The position numbers and the translations under genes are program-made. From contig NC_090989.1 in the NCBI RefSeq assembly GCF_041146395.1, positions 249,416,843 to 249,480,842 on the forward strand: a stretch of 64,000 bases of DNA, given 5' to 3'. Shown here piece after piece: positions 24,854 through 35,985 of the stretch. The notes under the pieces are model-generated. The model saw nothing but the letters and a program-made list of their open reading frames with translations. It did not search any database and was not told where the DNA came from. The DNA comes from Eulemur rufifrons (lineage: Eukaryota > Chordata > Mammalia > Primates > Lemuridae). Within the stretch, counting starts at the first letter, position 1; each line of letters opens with the position of its first letter.

Positions 24854-26794
24854 TGGCAAGCATACAGAGCAATGACTTGACACTTTGCATAAGGAAATGG
24901 TTTTTCTTCCTTATTTTCCTTAAAGTATTATACAACTGATTTTGTTTGTCATGAAAAGTATTAGTCACTTAAACAAATGCTCATATAGATATTTTTAACC
25001 ACCTTGACACAATCTAAATATAGATTTTGACACCTTTAAAGCATAATGGCATCGCACATTTTACCCTTTCCACATTATGATTTCATTTTGAGTGCGTGTT
25101 TTTCTCCTAGTTCAGTTGTAATATCCTCCATAAAAGAGGCTGGGAGTAATATATTTCATACTCCTAGTACCTGACATAGTAACTGCAAAAAAAAGATGTA
25201 ACTGGCAAGAAGTAACTTGGATAGAAGGTATTTTTTTTAATTATTTTTTAATTGAACTTAAGAAGCATGAATAACAAGCTAACTATTTTTAATTGAAAAA
25301 TGGAGGTGGATAGTCAGTGTGGTCTAAAGCTAGTGTTTTTAAGTAGAAATTCATAACCATGATTTCCTAGGAAATGGCACAAGAACTAAATTCCTAGGGA
25401 ATAAGCTAAGGGAAAGTTCAATAAATTACAGGAAATTATTTCAATGAATAAAATATTACAGTTATATAAAAATTGGATGTGATGTATTAACATCTTCACC
25501 TTCGAGAGCAATTAATTGTGTTATCCTATATTGCAGGTGGATGTCACTGTTAGATTATACAGACCTGAAGTCTTGAGAAAATCCTCAGTTGCTACTGGTT
25601 TATGTTAGTAGATGAGGCAATCCCAGACAGGATGAAAGTAACATCCTGAAAGGACAAAAGATAAATTCCAAGGCCATAGAGGGAAACCAAATTCAATGTC
25701 CAAATTGGTGATTGGGAAAACTGATTCAGAAATAAAGAAGAGTTCTGCAACATTGACATTTGAAAGAGATATTACTCATTTCCTACATAGGATCCGGATC
25801 TTCTAAAGAAGCAGTAGTTTTCTTGGTTTCATACGGATATAAGGCAGTTTACTAGAATTAGCAAATCTGAGGAATCTGGTCAGTACCTTGAGAGGCAAAG
25901 ATGGTGTTTCATAAGAGATGACTGAGAATAAAGCATTACTAAGTTTATAGAGGACAAAGCAGTTGAGACTGCTGTAATTCAAGTCCTGACTCTCTTATTG
26001 GATTTATGGAGTACAAAACTTATAGCTTGTAAACTGCTTCAAGTCTCTTTAGTCATTCTTTTTTCCAGCCATTGATGCAGGAACCAGCTATATGCAAGTA
26101 TAACCTGAAAGTTTCTCACTCATTGCAGCAGGACTTTCATCTTCTGCACTGGAAATGTTCATGTTTGGTTTCTGCTGCTAGGATAACTGTGGAAATCCAC
26201 AAAGTGATTTTGACACATGCTTAAACTTGAAAGTTTTTAAGGGTAAGACTTGATTAATGGGATGTGAAAGGTATGGGTAAAATATCCTCTTCTTTCTTTT
26301 TTCACATTCAGTTTCCAGGGTACTTTCTACAGTGGAATCAGGCCCCATTTTCCCACAATGATAACCCATTCGCTAACACAACTTGATTTGCCTTTCCTCC
26401 CTTCAGTTCACTCTTTTAGTGTCCATTGATTTTTGTTCATAGGAATCACTTCCCAAAATAAACAATCTGCATGCAAGCATTTAGCTAAATCTCATCTTTG
26501 GGGGGAGCCCAGAGTAAGAAAGAAGGAGGGGTGGACATAGAAAGCAGACCTTCAGGATAGAATGATTCTGGATCTGAATCTTTCATTGGCCACAGTGATA
26601 AGGACCCTGTTGCTGGAAAGTGGAAAGATGACAACTGCTGGCCTGTGGCAGTATTAAAAAAGAAAAAAAAAAACTCTATAAAGTTGAAAAAAAATTTGTA
26701 AGTATCGTTTGTGTTGGATTGGAATCCTGTGTGGGTAGAATCTGAAACTCTGGCTCCTATGATAGTCGTGGCACTTAGACAATATTGGGGAATT
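24854..26794. other. Unique DNA, possible weak L2/MIR patch
   Basis: No gene signature. 25120-25195 (GAGGCTGGGAGTAATATATT, CCTAGTACCTGACATAGT) is vaguely L2-like but too diverged to call. A-rich runs lie at 26656-26695. Confidence 0.45.
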
Positions 26795-27050
26795 ATATTT
26801 TTTATAGCTTTATTGAGGTATAAATGATATACAAAACACTGTACATATTTAATTTATATATTTTGATGAGTTTGGACATACACACACACACACACACACA
26901 CGTGTATATCCATGATATCACCACCACAATTAAGGTACTAAACATATCTATCTCCTCTAAAAATGTCCTTGTCTTCTTTTGTGTGCCCTCTCCACCCTGA
27001 GGTAAGAACACTTTTCATGAGATCTATGCCCTTAATATGTTTTAAAGTGG
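26795..27050 (-). mobile_element. Ancient L1M 3' end, reverse strand
   Basis: TATAGCTTTATTGAGGTATA, TTTTGATGAGTTTGGACATA, ATCACCACCACAATTAAGG and CATATCTATCTCC follow the L1M 3' UTR on the reverse strand. A CA microsatellite has grown inside it. Confidence 0.75.
26879..26902. repeat. (CA)n microsatellite
   Basis: Perfect CA run inside the L1M fragment, at the place where the family has a short ACACA stretch. Probably length-polymorphic. Confidence 0.9.
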
Positions 27051-27430
27051 CCAATGGTGTTTTCAAGGAGTGTTGAATTGACTTGTTTGTGTTAGGAGCT
27101 TTAAAAAAGCATTGGGGGGAAAAAGATGACAAGTGCACATTAGTTAATTATTAACTGAAGGCACTTCATGACAGTGTATAAACAGCACTTTATCTTCTGC
27201 AACTGCAGGGTAGACTTTGATAAAAATCTGGCCCAGTTTATACTTATAAGGATAGCACAGCTACAGAGGAGACTGAAGACATCCTCTAGACAAGACTTTT
27301 TGTCCAAATTCAGAGCCCCAGTAGAAAAACTGGGATTTTATTACTGGCATGTACACATTTTGGAAGAAAAACCTGAAGATCTTTAACACCTTAACTGCCA
27401 TGCGAGTTGTATTTACCTCATGCTAGTTTT

Positions 27431-27455
27431 GGTTTGGTTTGGTTTGGTTTGGTTT
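27431..27455 (-). repeat. (AAACC)n microsatellite in the L1 tail
   Basis: On plus, GGTTT repeated four times directly after the left TSD. In L1 sense it is AAACC units ending the poly(A) tail, a typical site of microsatellite birth. Confidence 0.85.
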
Positions 27456-27777
27456 TTATTTTTTTTTTTATTTCATCTTATTGTTATGGGGCATACAGAA
27501 TTGCAGGTTACATACGTTGCCCATGTACCGCCTTTCCCCCCAAGTCAAAGCTCCAGGCGTGTCTGATCCCCAGATAGTGCACGTTGCACCCATCATGTAG
27601 GTATCTATCCCTCCCTTCCCCACCCCCCCTTCCTGAGTCAGCACCTTCAAGCGTGACCATTCCCCAAACAGACAGCAATGCACTCATTGTGTAGGCATAC
27701 AACCATCCCCTCCCCCAACCCCCACCTCAGTCTGATATCCAATTGGTGTCGTTCCTACATGTGTATTTAGGTGATGA
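27456..27777 (-). other. L1 3' UTR with G-rich tracts
   Basis: Lies between the ORF2 stop (27778-27780) and the A-tail. C-rich plus-strand runs at 27606-27632 and 27703-27726 are runs of G in L1 sense and could form G-quadruplexes, a known feature of L1 3' UTRs. The end type GCAATTCTGTATG with CCCCATAACAATAAGATGAAA matches the copy at 6474-7176. Confidence 0.85.
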
Positions 27778-30700
27778 TCAGGGAAACCAATTTTCTGGTG
27801 AGTACATGTGATGCTTGTTTTTCCATTCTTGGGATACTTCACTTAATATAATGGGTTCCAACTCTCTCCAGGAGAACCATAGAGATGTCGTATCTTCATC
27901 ATTCCTTATAGCTGAGTAATATTCCATAGTATACATATACCACAGCTTACTAATCCAATCATGTATTGATGGGCATTTGGGTTGTTTCCACATCTTTGCT
28001 ATTGTGAATTGTGCTGCTATAAACATTCGGGTACATGTGTCATTGTTACAGAATGACCTTTTTTCCTTTGGGTATATGCCCCATAATGGGATTGCTGGAT
28101 CAAATGGCAGGTCTACTTGAATCTGTTTAAGATACCTCCATAATGCAACCACAGGGGTTGCACTAGTTTGCAGTCCCACCAGCAGTGTATGAGTGTTCCT
28201 GTCTCTCCACATCCACGCCAACATGTGTTGTTTTGGGTTTTTTTGATAAAGGCCATTCTCATTGGGGTTAAGTGATATCTCATTGTGGTTTTGATTTGCA
28301 TTTCCCTGATGATTAGGGATGTTGAGCATTTTTTCATATGTTTGTTAGCCATTCTTATATCTTCTTTTGAAAAATTTCTATTCATGTCATTTGCCCACTT
28401 TTTGATAGGGTTGCTTGATTTTTTCTTGCTGATTTTCCTGAGTTCTAAATAGATTCTTGTTATCAGTCCTTTATCTGATGTGTAGTATGCAAATATCTTT
28501 TCCCATTCTGTAGGTGGTCTGTTTATTCTCGTGACTGTTTCTTTGGCTGTGCAGAAGCTTTTTAATTTAATCATGTCCCATTCATTAATTTGTGTTGCTG
28601 CTGTGATTGCCTTGGGGATCTTCTTCATAAAATCTTTACCTAGGCCAATGTCTGTAAGAGTCTTTCCTACATTTTCTTCTAGAATTCTGATTGTATCACG
28701 CCTAAGGTTTAAGTCTGTTATCCACCGTGATTTGATTTTTGTGAGAGGTGAAAGCTGTGGGTCCTGTTTTAGTCTTTTACAAGTGGCTAACCAATTCTCC
28801 CAGCACCATTTATTGAATAGGGATTCTTGTCCCCAGAGTATATTCTTTCCCGCTTTGTCAAAAATTAGGTGACTATATGAGGATGGTTCTATATTTGGAT
28901 TTTCTTTTGTGTTCCACTGGTCTGTGTCCCTGCACTTGTGCCAATACCAGGCTGTTTTAAGAACCACGGCCTTGTAGTATTGTTTGAGGTCAGGCAAATT
29001 AGTACCTCCCATTTTGTTTTTGTTGCTTAAAATTGCTTTTGCTATACGGGGTCTTCTTTGATTCCATACAAAGTGTATAATTATTTTCTCTATGTCTGTG
29101 AAGAATGATGTTGGTAATTTAATAGGGATTGCATTGAATCTGTAGATCACTTTGGGTAGTATAGACATTTTAACAATGTTGATTCTTCCAATCCACGAGC
29201 ATGGTATGGTTTTCCATCTATTTGCAAGTTCTGCTATTTCTTTTCTTAGTGTTTCATAGTTTTCCTTATAGAGGTCCTTTACCTCTTTAGTTAGGTATAT
29301 TCCTAGATATTTTATTTTCTTTGTTGCTATTTTGAAGGGTATTGAGTCTTTAATTTGGTTTTCCGATTGACTGTTATTGGCATATATAAATGCCTCTGAT
29401 TTGTGTATATTAATTTTGTAGCCAGAGACTTTGCTATATTCGTTAATCAATTCCAGGAGTCTCATGGTTGAATCCTGGGGGTTTTCCAGATATAACATCA
29501 TATCATCAGCAAAAAGTGAGAGTTTGATCTCTTCTTTCCCTATTTGGACTCCCTTGATTCTGGCCTCTTGCCTGATAGCTCTTGCAAGGACTTCCAATAC
29601 TATGTTGAAAACTAATGGGGACAGTGGGCAGCCCTGTCTGGTTCCAGTTCTAATTGGGAGTGCTTTCAATTTTTCCCCATTCAGAATGATGTTGACTGTG
29701 GTTTGTCATATATGGCTCGTATCATTTTTAGGTAGGTTCCATCTATGCTTATTTTGTTAAGCGTTTTTATCATAAAAGGGTGTTGAATTTTGTCAAATGC
29801 TTTTTCTGCATCTAATGAGAGTATCATATGGTTTTTGTTTTTGCTTCTATTTATGTGGTGAATTACATTTATAGATTTACGTATTTTGAACCACCCCTGC
29901 ATCTCTGGGATGAAGCCCACTTGGTCGTGGTGGATTATTTTTTTGATAAGTACTTGGATTCGATTTGCTAGTATTTTATTGAAAATTTTTGCATCTATAT
30001 TCATGAGAGAAATTGGTCTGTAGTTCTCTATTTTTGTTGCGTCCTTTCCTGGTTTTGGTATCAATGTTATATTGGCTTGGTAGAACGTGTTGGGGTGAAT
30101 TCCATCCTTCTCAATATTGGAGAATCATTTATGTAGGATGGGCATGAGTTCTTCTTTGTTTGTATGGTAAAATTCAGGTGTGAACCCATCTGGACCAGGG
30201 CTTTTCTTTTTGGGAAGGTTTTTTATTGCTGTTTCGATTTCAGTTCTTGATATTGGCCTGTTCAGGTACTCTATCTCTTCCTGGTTGAGCCTGGGAAGAC
30301 TGTGTTTCTAAAAATTTGTCCATTTCCTCCGCATTCTCCAGTTTATGTGCAAAAAGATTTTTGTAGAATTCATAGATGATATCTTGTATCTCTGTGGCAT
30401 CGGTTGTGATTTCTCCTTTCATGTTCCTAATGGAGGTTATTAGAGATTTTACTTTTGTGCTCTTGGTTAGTCTAGCAAGAGGTATGTCTATTTTGTTTAC
30501 CTTTTCAAAGAACAAACTTGTTGTTTTATTAATTTCCCTTATAGTTTCTTTGTTGTCCTTTTCATTTAATTCTGATTTGGTCTTAGTAATTTCTTGCCTT
30601 CTGCTGGGTTTGGGGTCGTTCTGTTCTTCTTTCTCCAGCTCTTTGAGTCTATTCGTTAGGTTGTCTATTTGCAGGTTTTCTGTCTTTTTGATATAGGCAT

Positions 30701-31676
30701 TTATGGATATGAATTTTCCTCTCAGGACTGCTTTAGCTGCATCCCATAGATTTTGATAAGTTGTATCTCCATTGTCATTTAATTCAAAGAAATTTTTGAT
30801 TTCCATCTTGATTTCTTCTTTTATAGAATAATTATTCAGGAGAAGGTTATTTAGCTTCCATGACTTTGAGTAAGAGTGAGGGTTTCTGTTTGTGATCATT
30901 GTTACTTTTATTCCGCTGTGATCTGAGAAGATGCATGGTATAATTTCTATTTTTTTGAATTTTTGAAGACATGATTTATGTCCTAGGACATGATCAATCT
31001 TAGAGAATGTCCCGTGAGCTGATGAGAAGAATGTATATTCTGTGGACTTTGGGTAGAATGTCCTATAGATGTCAGCCATGCCCATTTGTTCTAGCATTCT
31101 ATTTAGGTCCATTATGTCTTTGTTTATTTTCTGTTTAGAGGATCTGTCCTGTACTGTCAGTGGGGTGTTAAAGTCTCCAGCTATTACAGTATTGTTATCT
31201 ATCATTTGGTTGAGATCTAGTAGGGTTTGCTTTATGAATCTAGGTGCACCTAGGTTGGGTGCATATATATTGAGTATAGTCATGGCTTCTTGATGAATTG
31301 TGCCTTTAATCAGTATGTAGTAGCCATCTTTGTCTTTTATTATTTTTGTTGGTTTGAAAGCTAAGTTATTGGAAATTAAGATTGCCACACCAGCTTTCTT
31401 TTGGTTACTGTTTGCTTGAAATACCGATTTCCATCCTTTTATTTTCAGTCTAAATGCATCTTTGCAGGTTAGGTGGGTTTCTTGAAGACAGCAGATACTT
31501 GGATTGTGTTTTTTTTTAATCCATTGGGTCAGTCTATGTCTCTTGAGCGGGGAATTCAAGCGATTCACATTTATTGAGAAAACTGATAAGTGAGACGGTT
31601 TTTTGTTCCGCTTGTTGGGTAGAACTTCATTGCGATGTTTTCTCTCCTGAGCATTGTGGTATCTGGAATTTGATCT
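27778..31676 (-). pseudogene. L1 ORF2 (endonuclease/reverse transcriptase), inactivated
   Basis: Encoded the L1 endonuclease-reverse transcriptase that nicks the target and copies L1 RNA in the nucleus. The N-terminal APE-like endonuclease is readable from about 31589: the [24 protein letters not shown] and SDHSG motifs hold its catalytic residues. The reverse transcriptase follows, with the FADD catalytic box at 29502-29513 inside SLFADDMM. The C-terminus has the cysteine motif [18 protein letters not shown] (CX3CX7HX4C) near 28190 and ends ENWFP. Lesions are a frameshift near 30300, a TGA at 30125-30127, a frameshift near 29700 and a one-base loss near 28148. The frame is open upstream to a TAA at 31677-31679, with no clear ATG before the conserved start region, so the original start is uncertain. 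Confidence 0.93.
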
Positions 31677-31693
31677 TTAGCTCTTGAGTAGTT

Positions 31694-32699
31694 TTACATT
31701 CGTGGGACTTTCTTGAGCTGATCCATGTGTAACTCTCTTTTGAGTACTTCTTGGAGGGCTGGTCTTGTCTTGGTGAATTCCCTCAACCTTTGTTTATCTG
31801 AGAATGTCTTGATTTCTCCTTCGTATAGAAAACTTAGCTTAGCTGGTACAAGATTCTAGGCTGGGCATTATTCTGTTTCAGAAGTGTGAAAATGGGGCAC
31901 CAACCTCTTCTTGCTTGTAAGGTTTCAGCTGAGAAATCTGGCGTAATTCTGATGGGTTTTCCTTTGTATGTTACTTGTTTCTTTCTCCTTACAGCTCGGA
32001 GAAGGGACTCTTTAGTGGATATTTTGGTCAGCCTGATGACTATGTAGCGTGGTGTTTTCCTATTTGCTATTAATCTCCCAGGGGTCCTTTGAGCTTCTTG
32101 AATCTGTATGTCTAGAGTATTGGCAAGGCCTGGAAAATTTTCCTCGATTATGTCTTCAAATAGCTTGTCCAACCCTTGCTTATTGTCTTCTTCACCCTCA
32201 GGAATGCCAATAACTCTCAAGTTAGGTTTCTTCACATAATCCCACATTTCTTGAAGACTCTGATCATTTCTCTTACTTCTTTGATCTATCTCTGTGACTG
32301 ACTTATTTAGTTGGAAAGAGTTATCTTCAATTTCTGAGATTCTTTCCTCTATTTGATCTACCCTGCTCTTGAGACTTTCCACAGTGTTTTGTAGCTCTCT
32401 GAGTGAATTTTTCATTTCTAGGAGTTCAGTTTGGTTTTTCTTCAATATTTCAATTTCTTTATTCAATTTTTCCTCCAAATCCTGTATTTTTTTTTTGTGG
32501 TTTCTTTGTGTTGATTATCCATTGATTCTTGTATATTATTCAGCTTGTTTATGATTCATAATTGGAATTCTTCCTGTGACATGTTGGTGTTTTGAGTCTG
32601 GTTTGTATCAAATGGTTGAGAGCTGGTATTTCTCTTTGGGGGTGAGCTTTCTGTTTTATTCTTCATGCTCCCTGTGTTTTTTCGCTTGGTCCTTCCCAT
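31694..32699 (-). pseudogene. L1 ORF1 (RNA-binding chaperone), inactivated
   Basis: Encoded the L1 nucleic-acid chaperone that coats L1 RNA. The ATG is at 32697-32699 (basic start MGRTKRKNTG) and the family stop at 31694-31696, giving a nominal length of about 335 codons, normal for primate ORF1p. Leucine/glutamate heptads (LKKNQTELLEMKNSLRELQN..) are the trimerising coiled coil. The LRVIGIPEGEED segment starts the RRM-like domain, and KGKPIRITPDFSAETLQARR belongs to the C-terminal domain. Lesions are a TGA at codon 48 (32556-32558), a frameshift at a ten-base homopolymer (32487-32496) and a frameshift near 31850 that cuts off the last about 50 codons. Confidence 0.92.
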
Positions 32700-33432
32700 C
32701 TAGATTTATCGTTGGATTTTTCTTATAGATTTAGTCTGGTTAACAGCACTCTTTGTGCTCTATTCTTAGGTTGTGAAGCAGTCTAGGTATATTGCTTCCT
32801 TTGGCAAGAGGGGGAGACTGTTGTGAATTGTTTAGAGATTTTTCTATTTCAGTTGGGGGACTGCTTCTGATGGGTCCAATCCTAGAGGATTGGAGTGATC
32901 CAAGACCGCTTTGGCGAGTTAGGACACTGTGTTGTGGTCTTTCAGAAGATAGGCAGGGTCCACACTAGTAGTAGACCGAAATTCTCTTTGTTTGTTCGTT
33001 TGTTTGTTTTTTTCCCTTTGGTTCTTCCTCTATAGGGGAGGTTTCTGTCTCTATCCGCAGGCAAGATACTAGCTATGGGGAGTGGACGGTGCCCTCGCTT
33101 GCTCAGCGCCCCAGTTGCTGCAGCTCCCATGGGCAAAAGTCTGCCTTGGCCCAATGTCCCCAGGAACCAGGCTCCACACTCTCACTTCAGGAGAAGTATT
33201 CAGTGTTTACACAAGGGCGGGGCCCCTATATAAGGTCTGTGGACCAGGAGAGGGGGCCATCCAGGGAGCCTCTTGGCATCCTATTGCTCCGCAGTGACTT
33301 GGCTTTGGGCCCCAAGATGGCGATTGCATGCCCGCAGATCGCCGGCATTGGGGGGTGACTACTCAGGTTCCGATATGTACCAGAGCCAGGGGCCTGGCCC
33401 ATTCTGAAGCTCACCGTGGCTTCCCAGTTAGA

Positions 33433-33598
33433 AGGCAAAAAGAGAGAAGAAAGAAAGAAAAAAATAAAATAAAAAGAAGAAGAGAAAAGAAAGAAAAGAA
33501 GGATAAGAAAAAGAAAGAGAAAAGAAAAAGAGAAGAGAAGAGGAAAAAAAGGAAAAAAAAGAAAAAAGAGAAAAAAAAAAACCAAAAAAAAAAACAAA
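33433..33598 (+). repeat. Polypurine tract (L1 5' UTR)
   Basis: GAAGGC, then about 165 bp of almost pure A/G on the plus strand (AAAGAAAAAG/GAAGAAGAGA patterns), becoming A/C-rich at the right end. Long homopurine-homopyrimidine runs can adopt triplex structures. Confidence 0.85.
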
Positions 33599-33750
33599 CA
33601 AACAACACAAAAAACCTAACCCAAAACACCAAAAACACAAACACAAAAGAACAAAAACGAAACTACACAGCACCACACCACATCGCTAAACGAAGAGATA
33701 CACAAATCTGAAGCATATAGTTCGGCGACTCAATGATTGTGTTTTTGCGC

Positions 33751-33803
33751 CTTAGCGCAGCTCCGCCCCTTCACGCCCGCTGGGTTGGGTCCCCAGCGGT
33801 GAT

Positions 33804-33841
<38 letters not shown>

Positions 33842-33869
33842 TCTTAGCGCAGCTCCGCCCCTTCACGCC
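33751..33869 (-). repeat. 27-bp duplicated GC-box-like motif with hairpin and A-run
   Basis: Two identical 27-bp copies (33751-33777 and 33843-33869), each containing GCGCAGCTCCGCCCCTTCAC on plus. Between them lie a hairpin, CGCTGGG at 33778-33784 pairing with CCCAGCG at 33792-33798, and a T31 run at 33808-33838. CCGCCCC is Sp1-site-like. The outer copy forms the extreme 5' end of the L1. Confidence 0.85.
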
Positions 33870-34157
33870 ATAACTCATGCTAGTTTTGAGCCCAGGGCCT
33901 TGTGAGGCAAAATCCTACAGTTGCTTCATGAAAATCTTACTTGTTGATATTCTTATTGTTACAATTAATATTAATGAATTAATTCTAAAAACATGAATTA
34001 AATGGGTAGAAGCCAATAAATTTTGTTTTTATTAAATTTTTCATTAAATTAGAAAGGATCGTTTTGTTTTCAAAGTTTTTATTCTGTTTTTGTAATAAAA
34101 CACTGTGGCCCCAAGGAAAAAAAAAATTTTTTTCTAGTGCGGCAGTCACTGTGTTAA

Positions 34158-35767
34158 ACCCCAGATTCCACTGGACTTTCCAGAATAGAAGGTGCAGTTT
34201 CTTCCTTTTTCAGATGAGATCTTTCTCCCCTGGCCTAGAGAATCTGCAAGAACTTCACCTGCATTATGTAGTTCACACACTACTGCTTTTCTTCCACAAG
34301 ACGAGGCCCCATCTCTATTGTTTGTCTCCAGATTAATAACTAGAATTGCTTTATAGCATATTTTGAAAGTCCAGTTCTTGCTATTTTAAGAAATAGTTTA
34401 CTCACTGAAATTGTTGCTTAAATATATAGTACATGTTTCATATGTACTAGCAGGAGTGAAGGAGCACATCTGGAAAGATCTTGAGATTATTGAACCAGAT
34501 ATAGTAAAATAAAAGGCTGGTTAAGGGGGGATTTAATGGCATAATAGTTAAATCAACTAATTTTTAGTGCATAATTTTTAGTGCAAATGTTTATGTATTG
34601 GTCCATCACACCTACCAATTAAATACTAACAAAAATTAAGAAAGAATTTATTTGGAATTGGTTTATACTTAATGAGAATTTAAAGTGAGAATTTAAAAAT
34701 CCAATTGCATTTAAATCAAGTATATAGAAAGCAAAGTGTTTGAAAATTGCCTTGGTTTAAATCTAATTGTCTTAATTCTTTAGTATTTAAAGTGATATAC
34801 TTTTTTCCCACCCTCACCCTGGGAGAATTTACACCAAGGTGAGAAAAACAACTAAAACTGACATAATTTTGCTTGAGTTTCAGGATATTGTAGGTATAGC
34901 CAAAATGATTATTTCTGTCTCTAACATATGTTGCATTTGTCTTTATGAGTCTGGCTCACAGGAAAAAAAATGAATGCCGGAAAGATAAAGATTCACATTT
35001 TAGTTTGAAAATCTGAATGTCAATTTGAAGAAGTATCATTCTGCCATTGTAAAAGATTAATTCAGAGAAAAATATTCAAATTTCTGTTCCTTTCTTAGAG
35101 TTTTATTGCTCTTGGGATATTTCTGACGTCCTTTATCCTAACACTTTTTTTTAAAAAAAAAGAAAGCCTTTGTATTCAGATTATTACATTGTTTCATGCT
35201 CATACTGATAACACACTTGTTTGGGTTGGATCCATTTTACTCAACTAGATGCTTATATCTTCTCTAATTTTTTCATATTTTAATGCATCTCTCAATGACT
35301 ACACTGATCTTCAGATCCTGTGGAATTTTTTTTGCATTCTTCTAGTACCTATCTCTAAAAGGTAAATCAGTATACTTCTTTATTGCTCCCAAATTAACAA
35401 TCATCTGTAGAATGCTTAGAATCAGTTGTTATTTTCAGCAGTTTTTGACCATCACTGTGTGTGACTTGTCTAGATGCAGGGAATGAAGGCTTGCAAGGTT
35501 GATTTCTCCTATTTTCTGATTCAATGACTATCATGCTGGTCAGTACACTGAGAATACTTTTAGTATCACCAATAGCTTAAAACAGATGGTTCTCTCATCT
35601 CAGATGTGCCAGGTGACAGTCCATGTGTTTTTACATGAATACTAAACAATAGTTGTCACTCTCCAACCCTAGGTGCTATCTTCTCCATATAAGATTTTTA
35701 AACAGGTTCCAGGTCGATGACATTGCTCTATATGTTGTGTACAACAAGCAAAGCCAATAGAATGCAC
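34158..35767. other. Unique DNA right of the piggyBac-like element
   Basis: No gene or confident repeat. The frame 34064-34336 begins inside the transposon end and continues into unique DNA, so it is not a real gene. Confidence 0.5.
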
Positions 35768-35985
35768 TGTCTCTGGAGCAAATTCCATCTGGATTCAAAG
35801 CCCAGTTGGGGCACACTATTTTAGATGTATGATATTCAGAAAATTATTAACATTTATGAGTCTCGTTTTCATTTAAAATGAGACAACTAACTATATTCAA
35901 TTATTAAATGAGATATTATATATAAAGTGAGTAGAATTTATAGCAGTATTCAATAAATATTAGCAATTATCACTATTATACTTAA
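35768..35985 (+). repeat. MIR SINE
   Basis: TGGATTCAAAGCCCAGTTGG, TATGAGTCTCGTTTTCATTT, then AAAATGAGACAAC, AAATGAGATATTATATATAA and TTCAATAAATATTAGCAATT follow the full MIR order (core, 3' half, terminal ATAAATGTTAG). Confidence 0.8.

Larger units (their letters stand above)
27432..33873 (-). mobile_element. Full-length lemur L1 LINE, both ORFs damaged
   Basis: A 6,442-bp element bounded by the perfect TSD CTCATGCTAGTTTTG at 27417-27431 and 33874-33888. The right edge reads TAGTTTT/GAGC, a near-consensus L1 endonuclease site. In sense order it holds a 5' UTR of about 1.17 kb (33873-32700), ORF1 (32699-31694), a short spacer, ORF2 (to 27778), a 3' UTR with G-rich tracts, and a tail of A-runs ending in four AAACC units. 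ORF1 carries at least three disabling lesions and ORF2 at least four, so the copy is immobile. Few lesions, a perfect TSD and a complete 5' end point to fairly recent insertion. Confidence 0.95.
32700..33873 (-). promoter_or_regulatory. L1 5' UTR with internal promoter region
   Basis: About 1.17 kb, GC- and CpG-richer than the rest of the window, in the position of the L1 Pol II internal promoter. In L1 sense it starts TTATGGCGTGAAGGGGCGGA. It contains a roughly 165-base pyrimidine tract (33433-33598), a duplicated 27-bp motif (33751-33777 and 33843-33869) separated by a hairpin and a 31-base A-run in L1 sense, and a GC-rich part near 33080-33420. The plus-strand K/E-rich and minus-strand F/L-rich open frames here are composition artefacts. 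Promoter activity is inferred from family position. Confidence 0.75.
27383..34157. mobile_element. piggyBac-like non-autonomous element (about 310 bp) split by a full-length L1
   Basis: TTAA at 27383-27386 and TTAA at 34154-34157 bound CACCTTAACTGCCATGCGAG on the left and, read inward from the right on the opposite strand, CACAGTGACTGCCGCACTAG. These ends share 13 of 20 positions, including an ACTGCC core. Removing the L1 and one TSD copy leaves a compact element (27387-27431 joined to 33889-34153). TTAA duplication and CAC-starting terminal inverted repeats are hallmarks of piggyBac superfamily cut-and-paste elements. No transposase is encoded. The left part holds only 45 bp before the L1. 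Confidence 0.62.

Noticed and set aside
26879..26902. CRISPR-like periodicity in CA and other microsatellites
   Set aside because: Simple dinucleotide repeats in a primate nuclear genome; no spacer/repeat architecture anywhere in the window.
27168..27386. 72-residue frame with plausible-looking composition left of the piggyBac-like element
   Set aside because: No recognisable domain, no splice-site context, and short enough to be chance. Retained only as unexplained unique sequence.
28531..28872. Plus-strand 113-residue frame (with others at 29431, 30376, 31069)
   Set aside because: Antisense shadows of L1 ORF2; the minus strand carries the real endonuclease/reverse transcriptase frame.
33226..33711. 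Overlapping long open frames on both strands (K/E/R-rich on plus, F/L/S-rich on minus)
   Set aside because: Produced by the purine tract of the L1 5' UTR. There is no domain, and frames on both strands are equally open.
34064..34336. 90-residue plus-strand frame right of the L1
   Set aside because: It starts inside the piggyBac-like end and continues into unique DNA, with no domain and no promoter evidence.
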